From CAWBOV01 sp963790525 (GTDB lineage: Bacteria > Actinomycetota > Actinomycetes > Mycobacteriales > Jatrophihabitantaceae), in assembly GCA_963790525.1 (NCBI GenBank), contig CAWBOV010000004.1, forward strand, positions 496,001 through 560,000: 64,000 bases of DNA. Reading direction: 5' to 3'. A program made the translations under genes and the position numbers. A model generated the notes under the pieces. The model saw only the letters and a list, made by a program, of their open reading frames with translations. It was not told where the DNA came from and did not search any database. Of this stretch, positions 50,270-59,547 are shown in pieces (positions within the stretch are counted from its first letter, which is position 1; each line of letters opens with the position of its first letter).

Positions 50270-50584
50270 ATGAGATCGGTGCTGTTGCCGTGGCAGCTGG
50301 TACGGGTGAGCGGCCCGTCCATGGTGCCCACGCTGCGCCACGGCGACCGGGTGATCGTCCGGTACGGAGCCGCCATCCGGCCCGGCGACGTCGTGCTCGC
50401 GCGCTACCGGACGATGCCGGAGCGGCCCGTCCTGAAGCGCGCCGTCCGCCCCGAGGACGGCGGATGGTGGCTGGCCAGCGACAACGCCGCGGCCGGTGGG
50501 GACAGCGCTGTCCACGGTGTCGCCGACGTGCAGGCGCGGGTCGTGGTGCGGTGTCGCGGTCGGCACATTCTGCGTCTCGGGTAA
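50270..50584 (+). CDS. sodX: NiSOD maturation protease SodX (S26 peptidase)
   Basis: A short 104-residue signal-peptidase-like protease. The catalytic Ser17 is in SGPSMVPTLRHGD and Lys56 in RPVLKRAV, with the GD box SDNAAAGGDSAVHG near 76. It has no membrane anchor, as expected for the cytosolic processing of the SodN propeptide. It is divergent from sodN. No obvious Shine-Dalgarno was seen before ATG 50270. Confidence 0.9.
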   Translation: MRSVLLPWQLVRVSGPSMVPTLRHGDRVIVRYGAAIRPGDVVLARYRTMPERPVLKRAVRPEDGGWWLASDNAAAGGDSAVHGVADVQARVVVRCRGRHILRLG

Positions 50585-50753
50585 CGCGGATCACTGCCGA
50601 TCCGGAGCCAGCCGTGTCACACTTCCGCCACACCGTCGCCACCCTCGACGGGTCTGCGAGCAGCAGGTGTCGTCACGGCAACCCCGTTCGACGAGCTACG
50701 GACGAACCTCGACCGGTCAGGTGTCAGGCGAATGCGAAGGGTCAGCCGCGGCA

Positions 50754-51938
50754 ATGAGTGAATTCGATCTGGATAGTGAACTGTTCCGTCTGCACGAGGG
50801 CGGCAAGCTGGTCGTGTCGAGCACGATGGCACTCGACAGCCGTGAGGCACTGTCCATGGCCTACACCCCGGGCGTCGGCACGGTCAGTTCGGCGATCGCG
50901 GTCGAGCCCGAGCTGGCCGAGCGCTACACCTGGCGCTCCCGGCTGGTCGCCGTGATCAGCGACGGCACCGCGGTTCTGGGACTCGGCGACATCGGCCCGG
51001 CGGCCGCGCTTCCGGTGATGGAAGGCAAGTCCGCCCTGTTCTCCCAGTTCGCCGGCATCAACTCGATCCCGATCGTGCTCGACACCACCGACCCGGACGA
51101 GATCGTCGACACCGTCGTGCGCATCGCGCCGTCCTTCGGCGGGATCAATCTGGAGGACATCTCCGCCCCGCGCTGTTTCGAGATCGAGGATCGGCTGCGG
51201 GCACTCCTGCCGATCCCGGTGATGCACGACGACCAGCACGGCACGGCGATCGTGGTGCTCGCCGCACTGCGCAACGCCGCGAAGGTCACCGGCCGCACGC
51301 TCGCCGACCTCCGCGTGGTGGTCTCGGGAGCCGGCGCCGCCGGGGTCGCCTGCACCAACATCCTGCTGGCGGCGGGAATCGGCGACATCTGTGTGCTCGA
51401 CAGCAAGGGGATCCTGCACCCGGATCGCACGGGGCTGCACCCCGTCAAGACCGGCCTGGTAGAGACCACGAACCGCGGGCTCATCAGCGGGGGACTCGCG
51501 GAGGCGATGGCCGGTGCGGACGTGTTCCTCGGGCTGAGCGCCGGTGCGGTGCCGGACGAGCTCGTCCCGACGCTGGCGCCGAACGCGATCATCTTCGCGC
51601 TCGCCAACCCGAACCCCGAGGTCCACCCGTCCGTCGCCCGGCGCACCGCTGCGGTCGTGGCCACCGGACGTAGCGACTTCCCCAATCAGATCAACAACGT
51701 GCTCGCGTTCCCCGGCGTGTTCCGCGGTGCGTTCGACGCCGACGCGCGCACCATCACCGAGCCGATGAAGCTCGCGGCGGCGAAGGCGCTCGCCGACCTC
51801 GTGGGCGATGACCTCACGCCGGACTACATCGTGCCGACGCCCTTCGATCCCCGGGTGGCACCGGCCGTCGCGGCGGCGGTCGCTGCGCAGGCGCGCATCG
51901 ACGGCGTGTGCTGCCCGCGGGGTGCGGTCCGCCGCTGA
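50754..51938 (+). CDS. NAD(P)-dependent malic enzyme
   Basis: Oxidative decarboxylase of 394 residues, malate to pyruvate. The N-terminal malic domain has AYTPGVGTVSSAI with the catalytic Tyr, GLGDIGPAAALPVMEGKSALF with the Lys, and INLEDISAPRCFEIEDRL with the metal-binding Glu-Asp, then HDDQHGTAIV. The Rossmann domain has VVSGAGAAGVACTNILL. Short length and this motif set put it in the bacterial small NAD-malic group. The frame is open upstream to 50496, but ATG 50754 starts the family. The 169 bases before it showed no clear promoter. Confidence 0.92.
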   Translation: MSEFDLDSELFRLHEGGKLVVSSTMALDSREALSMAYTPGVGTVSSAIAVEPELAERYTWRSRLVAVISDGTAVLGLGDIGPAAALPVMEGKSALFSQFAGINSIPIVLDTTDPDEIVDTVVRIAPSFGGINLEDISAPRCFEIEDRLRALLPIPVMHDDQHGTAIVVLAALRNAAKVTGRTLADLRVVVSGAGAAGVACTNILLAAGIGDICVLDSKGILHPDRTGLHPVKTGLVETTNRGLISGGLAEAMAGADVFLGLSAGAVPDELVPTLAPNAIIFALANPNPEVHPSVARRTAAVVATGRSDFPNQINNVLAFPGVFRGAFDADARTITEPMKLAAAKALADLVGDDLTPDYIVPTPFDPRVAPAVAAAVAAQARIDGVCCPRGAVRR

Positions 51939-51945
51939 CTCCGGG

Positions 51946-53415
51946 TCAGGCCACGATCAACGGCGAGTAGCCGGTGGCCGATCCGTCCAGGTCCCGCCAG
52001 GCCATCGCCAGCCGGTCCACGGCCTGCTCCAGGCGATCGGGCGGCAGCGCGTAGGGCAACCGGAGGAAGCGCTCCATCGTGCCGTCGACCCCGAAGCGGG
52101 ACCCCGCAACCACCTGCACCCCGTACTGGCCGGCCCGCAACGACAAGGGGGTGGCCAGCGGCGCGTCGAGCTCGACCCACAGCGACAGCCCCCCGTCCGG
52201 GACGTTCGTGCGCCACCCCGGCAGCTGGGCGGCGAGGGCGGCGAGGAGCGCGTCGCGCTGAGGCAGGACCTGGGCCCGGCGGCGGGCGGTGATGGTCGGG
52301 TAATGAGCCATCAGCTCGACGGCGACGAGCTGCTCGAGGATGGACTGCCCCATGTCGATGGCCGCCCGGACGACCGCCAGGCGCTGGATCGTCTCGGCGG
52401 CGGCGCGGATCCAGCCCACCCGCAACCCACCCCAGATCGGCTTGGAGAGTGAGCCCACGGTGATGACGGCAGGATCCAGCGCCGCGGCGGGCGTCGCCGG
52501 CGCGACGAAGCCGAGGTCGACGAAGGACTCGTCCACCAGCACCGTCGTCCCGGCACGACGAGCGGCCTGCAGGAACTCGCTGCGGTCGGCGTCCGGGGCG
52601 AGGAACCCCGTGGGGTTGTGGAAGTCCGGCATCAACGCGGCCAACCGGGGCGAGGTCTGGCGCAGCGCGGAGACCATGCCGGCGACCTGCCAGCCGCCGC
52701 CCGGGATCACCGGCACCGCCACGATCCGCGCCGAGTTCGCGCGGATGGCGTCGAGCAGCCCGGAGTAGCTCGGCAGTTCGGTCAGCACGCGGTCACCGGG
52801 ATGGACGAGCAGGCGCAGGACCAGGTCGATGCCGTGCAGCGCGCCGTTGGTGACCAGGATCTGCGCCGGGTCGGTGGGCGCCCCGCGGGCGGTGTACCGC
52901 TCGGCGATGAGCGTGCGCAGGTCGCCGATCCCCATCGGCTCGTAACCCCTGCCCTGGGCGTGGAGGGGGAGGCGTGCGGCTGCCCGGGAGACGGCGTCAC
53001 CGAGTTCGGCAGGCGCGGTGAAGGCGGCGTTGGACAGGTCGATGGCGTCCTCGGCATCGGCGCGGATGACCGGCGTGGAGCGCAGGCTGCCCGGCGGTGG
53101 GCGCCACCGCGCCGAACCGTTGCCGACCACGGCTGCGGGCGGGAGTGCGGTGACGCTGCCCGATCCGGTGCGGCTGGTCAGGAACCCCTCGGCGCGCAGG
53201 GTGTCGTACGCGGCGCTCACCGTGGCGCGGGACAGGTGGAGGGTCGCCGCGAGCTCGCGCTCGGAGGGCAGGCGGGTGGCGGGCGCGATGCGGCCGTCGA
53301 GGACGAGCGCGGCGATCGAGCGGGCCAGCGCCGCGTAGCGCGAGCCGGGCGCGCCGGCGAGCGGCGGCAGCAGCGCGTCCAGCGCGCGCCCGCTGAGCCG
53401 GTTGGTGGCAGCCAT
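51946..53415 (-). CDS. MocR-family regulator (GntR + aminotransferase), YczR-like
   Basis: A 489-residue regulator: a GntR winged-helix domain (about 25-95, LPSERELAATLHLSRATVSAAYDTLRAEGF) joined to an aminotransferase class I fold. The PLP lysine lies in VGSLSKPIWGGLRVGW (near 350), with HNPTG and DESFVDLG also present. It is divergently paired with a YczE-type membrane protein gene, the classic YczR-YczE arrangement, so it probably regulates that gene in response to PLP or a PLP-linked metabolite. I chose ATG 53415. Half-sites lie in the shared region. Confidence 0.9.
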   Translation of the reverse strand: MAATNRLSGRALDALLPPLAGAPGSRYAALARSIAALVLDGRIAPATRLPSERELAATLHLSRATVSAAYDTLRAEGFLTSRTGSGSVTALPPAAVVGNGSARWRPPPGSLRSTPVIRADAEDAIDLSNAAFTAPAELGDAVSRAAARLPLHAQGRGYEPMGIGDLRTLIAERYTARGAPTDPAQILVTNGALHGIDLVLRLLVHPGDRVLTELPSYSGLLDAIRANSARIVAVPVIPGGGWQVAGMVSALRQTSPRLAALMPDFHNPTGFLAPDADRSEFLQAARRAGTTVLVDESFVDLGFVAPATPAAALDPAVITVGSLSKPIWGGLRVGWIRAAAETIQRLAVVRAAIDMGQSILEQLVAVELMAHYPTITARRRAQVLPQRDALLAALAAQLPGWRTNVPDGGLSLWVELDAPLATPLSLRAGQYGVQVVAGSRFGVDGTMERFLRLPYALPPDRLEQAVDRLAMAWRDLDGSATGYSPLIVA

Positions 53416-53435
53416 GGAGCCAGTGTGGCACCGAA

Positions 53436-53457
53436 TGGCCTGGTTGGGACCAGGCCA
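53436..53457. promoter_or_regulatory. MocR/YczE intergenic operator
   Basis: A perfect inverted repeat: TGGCCTGGT (53436-53444) and ACCAGGCCA (53449-53457), 4 bases apart. Two more half-sites follow on the plus strand, ATTGGCCTG (from 53520) and ATTGGCCC (from 53531), the last two inside the yczE reading frame. Repeated half-sites beside a divergent MocR gene are usual for that family. Confidence 0.65.
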
Positions 53458-53468
53458 ATGAGCTGAGC

Positions 53469-54152
53469 GTGGCCCGTGCGCCCCGGGCTCTGGCACGCAA
53501 GGCTGGGCGGGTGACGCGAATTGGCCTGCGATTGGCCCAGCTCTGGATCGGTCAGGTGCTCTACGGCCTGAGCATGGACCTCATGGTGCGCGCCGACCTC
53601 GGCCTCGACCCGTGGGACGTGCTGCACCAGGGACTGTCCCGCCACCTCGGGGTCTCGATGGGTGTCGTCGTCATCGGCGTCGGTGCCGTCGTCCTGCTGC
53701 TGTGGATCCCGTTGCGCCAGTGGCCCGGCGTCGGCACGGTCAGCAACGTCGTCCTCGTCGGCGCGGCGTTCGACGTGCTGCTGCCCCTCGTCCCCGTGCC
53801 GCACGAACTGTTGCTGCGGGCGGCGTACCTGGTCGTCGGGGTGCTGATCTGCGGCGTCGCCACGGGGATGTACATCAGCGTCGGCTGGGGCGCAGGCCCC
53901 CGCGACGGGTTGATGACCGGCCTGGCCCGCCGGACCGGATGGTCGGTGCGGGTGACGAGGACCGGTCTCGAACTGTCCGTCCTCGCGGTGGGTTTCCTGC
54001 TGGGCGGCACGGTGGGGGTCGGCACCGTCGTGTTCGCGGTCCTGATCGGGCCGGCCAGCCAGCTGTCCCTGCGGATCTTCGGCTACGAGCCCCGCTCTAT
54101 TGAACCAGAGTCAATAGTGCTGGATCCCACAGTACTGAACGTTGCTCAATAG
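53469..54152 (+). CDS. YczE/YyaS-like membrane protein
   Basis: A 227-residue membrane protein with five hydrophobic helices. The family segments MDLMVRADLGLDPWDVLHQGLS (helix-loop, about 37-58) and GWGAGPRDGLMTGLARRTG (about 138-156) are seen. The family belongs to putative transporters controlled by MocR regulators. The start may be GTG 53469 or GTG 53511. The latter would place one operator half-site at the very 5' end. The last 18 codons (SIEPESIVLDPTVLNVAQ) are AT-rich and not family-like, and overlap an operator-like repeat. Confidence 0.85.
   Translation: MARAPRALARKAGRVTRIGLRLAQLWIGQVLYGLSMDLMVRADLGLDPWDVLHQGLSRHLGVSMGVVVIGVGAVVLLLWIPLRQWPGVGTVSNVVLVGAAFDVLLPLVPVPHELLLRAAYLVVGVLICGVATGMYISVGWGAGPRDGLMTGLARRTGWSVRVTRTGLELSVLAVGFLLGGTVGVGTVVFAVLIGPASQLSLRIFGYEPRSIEPESIVLDPTVLNVAQ
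54097..54152. promoter_or_regulatory. Triple 7-mer operator-like motif
   Basis: CTATTGA (54097-54103), then TCAATAG (54111-54117), forming a perfect inverted repeat with a 7-base spacer; a third TCAATAG follows at 54146-54152. The last copy includes the yczE stop codon. The first pair has the symmetry of TetR-family operators. AT content here is unlike the surroundings. Confidence 0.5.
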
Positions 54153-54191
54153 CGACGGGATCGGCCATGCTGGGGTGCGGAGGTGGTTCAG

Positions 54192-54302
54192 ATGATGACC
54201 ACAGGAATTCTCGGCATCGCGATGCTCCTCGTGGTGCTCGCGGCCTTGATCGCCATGGCACTCGTCGACGGAAGCAAGGAGGACCGGACCTCCGACGACT
54301 GA
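54192..54302 (+). CDS. 36-residue single-helix membrane protein
   Basis: A very short gene with an excellent Shine-Dalgarno (GGAGGT at 54179-54184) 7 bases before ATG. The product starts MMTTGILGIAMLLVVLAALI and ends with a charged tail (DGSKEDRTSDD). One transmembrane helix occupies residues 5-24. The layout of helix and short acidic tail is typical of small membrane regulators. No family is recognised. It lies downstream of the triple 7-mer motif, which could control it. Confidence 0.6.
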   Translation: MMTTGILGIAMLLVVLAALIAMALVDGSKEDRTSDD

Positions 54303-54356
54303 GCAGCCGGTGAATGAGCAGCGACCGACTGAGTAACCGGTGACTGAGGAGCGGCC

Positions 54357-54533
54357 CTACTCGTCCTCGTCGTCGGCGCGGGCCAGCCACGTCGCCAGGC
54401 GCTCGACGGCGACCTCGAAGTCCGGGTTGAGATCCACGAACGTCTGCAGCCGATCGCCGAGCCAGGCGAGGGTGACCTCCTCGTCACCGCGGCGCTGGAC
54501 CAGTTCCTCGATACCCCGGTCGGTGAAGTACAT
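54357..54533 (-). CDS. DUF6104-like small protein
   Basis: A 58-residue acidic helical protein, starting MYFTDRGIEELVQRRGDEEV and ending with DDEDE. The MYFTDRGIEEL start is what I recall of the actinobacterial DUF6104 family; function unknown. Its ATG overlaps the stop of the upstream oxidoreductase gene by one base (TGATG), so it is translated from the same transcript. Confidence 0.75.
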   Translation of the reverse strand: MYFTDRGIEELVQRRGDEEVTLAWLGDRLQTFVDLNPDFEVAVERLATWLARADDEDE

Positions 54534-55537
54534 CAGGCACCGTCCGCCGGGTAGCGCACGCCCACCTGCGCGCGGGCATCGTCGAGGACCTCCAGGATGC
54601 CGACCGTGTCGTCCCACGTCATGAGCGGGCTCTCCCGCTCTCCCGCGCGCAGGCACCGCTCGACCTCGGCGATCTCCGGCCCGAACCCGTTCCCCGGTAG
54701 CTGCTGGTGTTCGGTCCGCTCCCCGTCCACGGTGTGCACGACGAGCGTGTCCGGCTTGTAGAAGGGGCCGGTCAGCCGCAGCCAGCCGCGCGTCCCCACG
54801 ACCAGCCCGGCCATCGGCGTCCGCGAGCGGGTGGTGCACGTGGGATGGGCGAAGCGGCCGTCGGCATAGCCCCACTGCATCGCGGTGGTGTAGTCCGAGC
54901 CGGTCGGCGACAGCTCGCCGGTGGCCGACACGGTGTCGGGGCGTCCGAGGAACAGCCACGCGAAGCTGGCCGAGTAGACCCCGAGATCGAGCAGGGCCCC
55001 GCCGCCGGCCGCCAGGTCGTACATACGGCTGTCCGGATCGAAGGGCACCCGCTGACCGTGGTCGGCGCTGACGCTGAGGACGTCGCCGATCCCGCCCGAC
55101 ACCACGAGCTCGTGGGCCGCGCGCACCAGTGGATTCATCCGCATCCACATGGCCTCCATGCAGAACAGGTCGCGGGCCTGCGCCTCGGCGATGACCTCGC
55201 GCGCCTCGCGTGCGTTCAGCGTGAACGCTTTCTCCATGAGGATCGGCTTGCCCGCGCGCAGGCAGAGCAGGCCGTGCTCGTGGTGCTGGCCGTGAGTCGT
55301 GGCCACGTACACCACGTCCACATCGGGGTCGGCCACGAGCTCGGCGTAGGAACCGTAGGACCGGGGGGCGCCCAGCCGACCGGCGAGATCCGCCGCCCGC
55401 CCGGCGTCGCGGGCACCGACGGCCACCACCTCGCTGTCCGCGGACTGCGCGATGTCGTGCCCGACCGTGGCGGCGATGCCACCGGCGCCGAGGATTCCCC
55501 AGCGGACCGGGCGGGAGGGGTCGAGAGGATCAGCCAC
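54533..55537 (-). CDS. Gfo/Idh/MocA-family oxidoreductase
   Basis: NAD(P)-dependent oxidoreductase of 334 residues. The Rossmann start is RWGILGAGGIAATVGHDIA (12-30), then VVYVATTHGQHHEHGLLCLRAGKPILMEKAFT with the signature EK pair (102-103). The C-terminal domain holds GGGALLDLGVY, where D and Y contact substrate. It would act on a sugar, inositol or a dihydrodiol; this is not decidable. The start is GTG 55537. It is downstream of kgd on the same strand, separated by a hairpin. Confidence 0.9.
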   Translation of the reverse strand: MADPLDPSRPVRWGILGAGGIAATVGHDIAQSADSEVVAVGARDAGRAADLAGRLGAPRSYGSYAELVADPDVDVVYVATTHGQHHEHGLLCLRAGKPILMEKAFTLNAREAREVIAEAQARDLFCMEAMWMRMNPLVRAAHELVVSGGIGDVLSVSADHGQRVPFDPDSRMYDLAAGGGALLDLGVYSASFAWLFLGRPDTVSATGELSPTGSDYTTAMQWGYADGRFAHPTCTTRSRTPMAGLVVGTRGWLRLTGPFYKPDTLVVHTVDGERTEHQQLPGNGFGPEIAEVERCLRAGERESPLMTWDDTVGILEVLDDARAQVGVRYPADGA

Positions 55538-55556
55538 GACGCCGACCCTAGCGGCA

Positions 55557-55583
55557 CCGACCCGCCAGGGGAGAGCGGGTCGG
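55557..55583 (-). terminator. Hairpin terminator after kgd
   Basis: A perfect 9-bp stem, CCGACCCGC (55557-55565) with GCGGGTCGG (55575-55583), around a 9-base loop. It lies 23 bases downstream of the kgd stop. No U-tract follows, as is common in high-GC actinobacteria. Confidence 0.55.
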
Positions 55584-55605
55584 CGGCCTCCGTTGCAGGA
55601 CCGTA

Positions 55606-58600
55606 CTAGCCGAGGGCGTCGGCGACCAGGGCCGCTTGCTGGGCAGCGTGCACGCTCGCCGAGCCGACCGCCGGTGAGGCCGAGGCAGGGCGGGTGGCCG
55701 CGCGGAGCAACCGGCCGTCCAGGCGCTGGGGCAGGTTGAGCGAGATGAACGCCCAGGCGCCCTGGTTGGCCGGCTCCTCCTGAGCCCAGTACAGCTCGGC
55801 GTCGGGGAAGCGGGAGACCTCGGCGAGAATCTCCTCGGCGGGCAGCGGATAGAGCTGCTCGACGCGGACGATGGCGATGTCGCTGCGCTCACCGCTGCGC
55901 CGGGCGGCGTCCAGGTCGTAGTAGACCTTGCCGCTGCAGAGCACGACGCGCCGGACCTGCGCGGGATCGGCGTGGGCGTCGCCGATCACGGGCTGGAAGG
56001 TCCCGGTGGTGAAGTCCTCGAGCTGGCTCACCGCCGCCTTGAGCCGCAGCAGCGACTTGGGTGTGAAGGCGATCAGCGGACGCCGTACCGCGGACAGTCC
56101 CTGCCGGCGCAGGAGGTGGAAGTAGCTGGCCGGCGTCGAGCACATCGCGATGTTCATGTTGTTCTCGGCAGCCATCTGCAGGAAGCGCTCCGGCCGTGCC
56201 GAGGAGTGGTCCGGGCCCTGCCCCTCGTAGCCGTGCGGGAGCAGGAGCGAGACCGCGCTGCGCTGGCCCCACTTGGCCTCGCCGGAGGAGATGAACTCGT
56301 CCATGATCGTCTGCGCGCCGCCGGCGAAGTCGCCGAACTGGGCCTCCCAGCAGACCAGCGCGTCGGCGTCGGTGACCGAATACCCGTACTCGAACCCCAG
56401 CGCGGCGAACTCGCTGAGCAGCGAGTCGTAGGCCCGGAACGGAGCCTGATCCGGGCTCAGGTTGCGGAGCGGCGTGTACTCCTCGGCGGTGGTGCGGTCG
56501 ACGAGGACCGAGTGGCGCTGGCTGAACGTGCCGCGCCGCGAGTCCTGACCGGCCAGGCGCACCGGGTGGCCTTCGAGGACCAGCGAACCGAACGCGAACA
56601 ACTCGCCGGTGGCCCAGTCGACGTCGCCGGAGGTGGCCATCGCCACCCGCTTGTCGATCGTCGGCTTGAGCCGGGGGTGGATGGTGAACCCCTCCGGCAG
56701 GTTGGCGAACGCGTCGCCGATCTGCTTGATGACCTCGGCGCTGACCGCGGTGGTGACCGTGGCCGACGTCTGCGAGACGTCCATGACGGGCTCCGGCGTC
56801 GGCTTGCCGGTGGCGCCGCGGGTCTCGAGGAAGACCTTCTCCAGCTGCGCGTGGAAGTCCTTCAGCGCCGACTCGGCTTCCTCGACGGTGATGTCGCCGC
56901 GCCCCACGAGGGACTCGGTGTAGATCTTCCGGACGCTGCGCTTGTGATCGATGATGTCGTACATCAGCGGCTGGGTGAACGAGGGGTTGTCCGCCTCGTT
57001 GTGACCGCGGCGCCGGTAGCAGACCATGTCCACGACGACGTCCTTCTTGAACGCGCGCCGGTACTCCACGGCGAGCCGGGCGACGCGTACGCAGGCCTCG
57101 GGGTCGTCGCCGTTCACGTGGAAGATCGGCGCGGCGATCATCCGCGCGACGTCGGTGCTGTACAGCGTCGAGCGGGCCGCGGCCGGCGACGTCGTGAAGC
57201 CGACCTGGTTGTTGACGATGATGTGCACGGTGCCGCCGGTGCGGTAGCCCCGCAGCTGCGACAGGTTGAGCGTCTCGGCCACGACACCCTGGCCGGCGAA
57301 GGCGGCGTCACCGTGGATGAGCACGGGCAGCACGGTGAACCCGTCCTCACCCTTGTCGAGGATGTCCTGCTTGGCGCGCACGATGCCTTCCAGCACCGGG
57401 TCGACGGCCTCCAGGTGGGACGGGTTGGCCGCGAGGGAGACCGCGATCGTGCCACCCGAGGGGGACTCGAAGGTGCCCGTGGAGCCGAGGTGGTACTTCA
57501 CGTCGCCGGAGCCCTGCGCCGTGGCCGGGTCCATGTTGCCCTCGAACTCGTTGAAGATCTTGGCGAGCGGCTTGCCGACGATGTTGGCCAGGACGTTGAG
57601 CCGGCCGCGGTGGGCCATCCCGATGACGACCTCGTCGAGTTCCTGGTCGGTGGCCGCGCGCAGCACCGAGTCGAGCAGCGCGATCATCGTCTCGCCGCCC
57701 TCGAGGCTGAAGCGCTTCTGGCCGACGTACTTGGTCTGCAGGAACGTCTCCAGCGCCTCGGCGACGTTCAGCCGCCCCAGGATGTGCTTCTGCTCGTCCT
57801 TGTCGGGCGTCTCGCTGCTGCGCTCGATGCGGGCCTGGATCCACGCGCGCTCCTCCGGATCGAGGATGTGCATGTACTCCACGCCCACGCGGCGGCAGTA
57901 CGCGTCGCGCAGCACCCCGAGGATGTCGCGCAGTTTCATCAGCTTCTGCCCGGCGAAGCCGCCGACGGGGAACTCGCGGTCGAGGTCCCACAGCGTCAGG
58001 CCGTGCTTGATGATGTCGAGGTCCGGGTGGGTGCGGATCTTGAACTCGAGCGGGTCGGTGTCGGCCATCAGGTGGCCGCTGCTGCGGTAGGCGTTGATCA
58101 GCTCGATGACGCGCGCGGCCTTGTCGATCTGGCCCTCGTGGCTGAACTCCCGGTCGCTGAGCCAGCGCACCGGCTCGTACGGGATGCGCAGCGCGGTGAA
58201 GATGTCGTCGTAGAAGCCGTCCTCACCGAGCAGGAGCTGGTGGATGCGGCGCAGGAACTCACCGGACTGGGCGCCCTGGATGATGCGGTGGTCGTAGGTC
58301 GACGTCAGCGTCATGATCTTGCTGATCGCCGCGCCGGCCAGCGACTGCTCGCTCGTCCCGGAGAACTCCGCCGGATACTCCATCGCTCCGACGCCGACGA
58401 TCGTGCCCTGCCCAGCCATCAGGCGCGGGACGGAGTGGTTCGTGCCGATCGTGCCGGGGTTGGTCAGGCTGAGCGTGGTCCCGGCGAAGTCGTCCGCGCC
58501 GAGCTTGCCGGTCCGCGCCTTGCGGATGAGGTCCTCGTAGGCGCTCCAGAACTCGGCGAAGTCCATCGTCTCGGCGGCCTTGATGGCGACGACCACGAGC

Positions 58601-59352
58601 GAGCGGGCGCCGTCCTTGCCGGCCAGGTCGATGGCCAGGCCCAGGTTGACGTGCTCGGGGTGGACGACGGCGGGCTTGCCGTCGACCTCGGCGAAGTGCG
58701 CGTTCATGGCCGGGTACTCGACGGCGGCGCGCACCACGGCGTAGCCGATCATGTGCGTGAAGCTGATCTTGCCGCCCCGCGCGCGGCGCAGGTGGTTGTT
58801 GATGACGACCCGGTTGTCGGCGATGAGCTTGGCCGGGACGGCGCGCACGCTGGTCGCCGTCGGCAGGCCGAGCGAGGTCTCCATGTTCTGCACCACGCGG
58901 GCGGCGGCGCCCCGCAGGACCGTGGACTCGTCACCCGCGGCGACGGGGACGGCCTTGCGGGGGGCGGTCGAGCTCTGCTGCGCGGGGTCGGCCGGCGTCG
59001 GCGCGGTGCGCGCGGTGCTGGCATCGAAGGACTGGGTCGCGGTGCTGCCGTTCGCGGAGGTCGGGGCGGCCGCTGGTGCGGCCGGCTCCGCCGGTGCGGC
59101 CGTGGGGGCCGGTGCCTCGGGGGCGGCGGTCGTGGCGCGCGCCTTGCCCAGCGCGGGGCGGTAGTCGGCGAAGAAGTCGTGCCAGGCCGCGTCCACGCTC
59201 GACGGATCGGCGAGGTAGCTGTCGTACATGTCCTCGACGAGCCATTGGTTCGCGCCGAAATCCGCGCCGCCGGGGAGGGTGAGTTCGGTGAGTGGTGTGC
59301 CTTCTGTCGACTGATCCGTCGTCGCCACGGGTGTCCGGCCGCCTTCATTCAA
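55606..59352 (-). CDS. kgd: 2-oxoglutarate dehydrogenase/decarboxylase Kgd (E2-E1 fusion)
   Basis: A 1248-residue multifunctional enzyme of the TCA cycle with 2-oxoglutarate decarboxylase, E1 and E2 acyltransferase activities. It has an N-terminal FGANQWLVEDMYDSYL segment, an Ala/Pro/Thr-rich linker (about 75-135), an E2-like catalytic domain with TSTYDHRIIQGAQSGEFL (near 350), then the E1 domain with a TPP site (HGDAAFAGQGVVAE and the NNQVGFTT loop). E1o C-terminal signatures DEFISSGEAKWGQRS and LLPHGYEGQGPDHSSARPER complete it. ATG 59352 is used; GTG 59328 is an alternative. This fusion is a hallmark of actinobacteria. Confidence 0.95.
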   Translation of the reverse strand: MNEGGRTPVATTDQSTEGTPLTELTLPGGADFGANQWLVEDMYDSYLADPSSVDAAWHDFFADYRPALGKARATTAAPEAPAPTAAPAEPAAPAAAPTSANGSTATQSFDASTARTAPTPADPAQQSSTAPRKAVPVAAGDESTVLRGAAARVVQNMETSLGLPTATSVRAVPAKLIADNRVVINNHLRRARGGKISFTHMIGYAVVRAAVEYPAMNAHFAEVDGKPAVVHPEHVNLGLAIDLAGKDGARSLVVVAIKAAETMDFAEFWSAYEDLIRKARTGKLGADDFAGTTLSLTNPGTIGTNHSVPRLMAGQGTIVGVGAMEYPAEFSGTSEQSLAGAAISKIMTLTSTYDHRIIQGAQSGEFLRRIHQLLLGEDGFYDDIFTALRIPYEPVRWLSDREFSHEGQIDKAARVIELINAYRSSGHLMADTDPLEFKIRTHPDLDIIKHGLTLWDLDREFPVGGFAGQKLMKLRDILGVLRDAYCRRVGVEYMHILDPEERAWIQARIERSSETPDKDEQKHILGRLNVAEALETFLQTKYVGQKRFSLEGGETMIALLDSVLRAATDQELDEVVIGMAHRGRLNVLANIVGKPLAKIFNEFEGNMDPATAQGSGDVKYHLGSTGTFESPSGGTIAVSLAANPSHLEAVDPVLEGIVRAKQDILDKGEDGFTVLPVLIHGDAAFAGQGVVAETLNLSQLRGYRTGGTVHIIVNNQVGFTTSPAAARSTLYSTDVARMIAAPIFHVNGDDPEACVRVARLAVEYRRAFKKDVVVDMVCYRRRGHNEADNPSFTQPLMYDIIDHKRSVRKIYTESLVGRGDITVEEAESALKDFHAQLEKVFLETRGATGKPTPEPVMDVSQTSATVTTAVSAEVIKQIGDAFANLPEGFTIHPRLKPTIDKRVAMATSGDVDWATGELFAFGSLVLEGHPVRLAGQDSRRGTFSQRHSVLVDRTTAEEYTPLRNLSPDQAPFRAYDSLLSEFAALGFEYGYSVTDADALVCWEAQFGDFAGGAQTIMDEFISSGEAKWGQRSAVSLLLPHGYEGQGPDHSSARPERFLQMAAENNMNIAMCSTPASYFHLLRRQGLSAVRRPLIAFTPKSLLRLKAAVSQLEDFTTGTFQPVIGDAHADPAQVRRVVLCSGKVYYDLDAARRSGERSDIAIVRVEQLYPLPAEEILAEVSRFPDAELYWAQEEPANQGAWAFISLNLPQRLDGRLLRAATRPASASPAVGSASVHAAQQAALVADALG

Positions 59353-59547
59353 ATCGTGGAACTCGATGGGTTCTGGGGCGAAAAGTGAGCAAGCGCCGAC
59401 CCTGTCAGCGCCTCTGTCAACCTTACGCCGGGGCCCCGAGAGGCGATACGGCTCGCGCGATTCGGCACCCGGCGGCGCGGCGTGGACTTGGTCACAGGAC
59501 GGCGGCGAGGACGGGCGCCGACGCGCGGCTCGCGGGCTGCTCCGCGA

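Noticed and set aside
55972..59388. A 1138-codon plus-strand frame opposite kgd
   Set aside because: It is the antisense shadow of kgd; composition is Arg, Ala, Val and Gly-rich without domains, and it has no ribosome-binding site.
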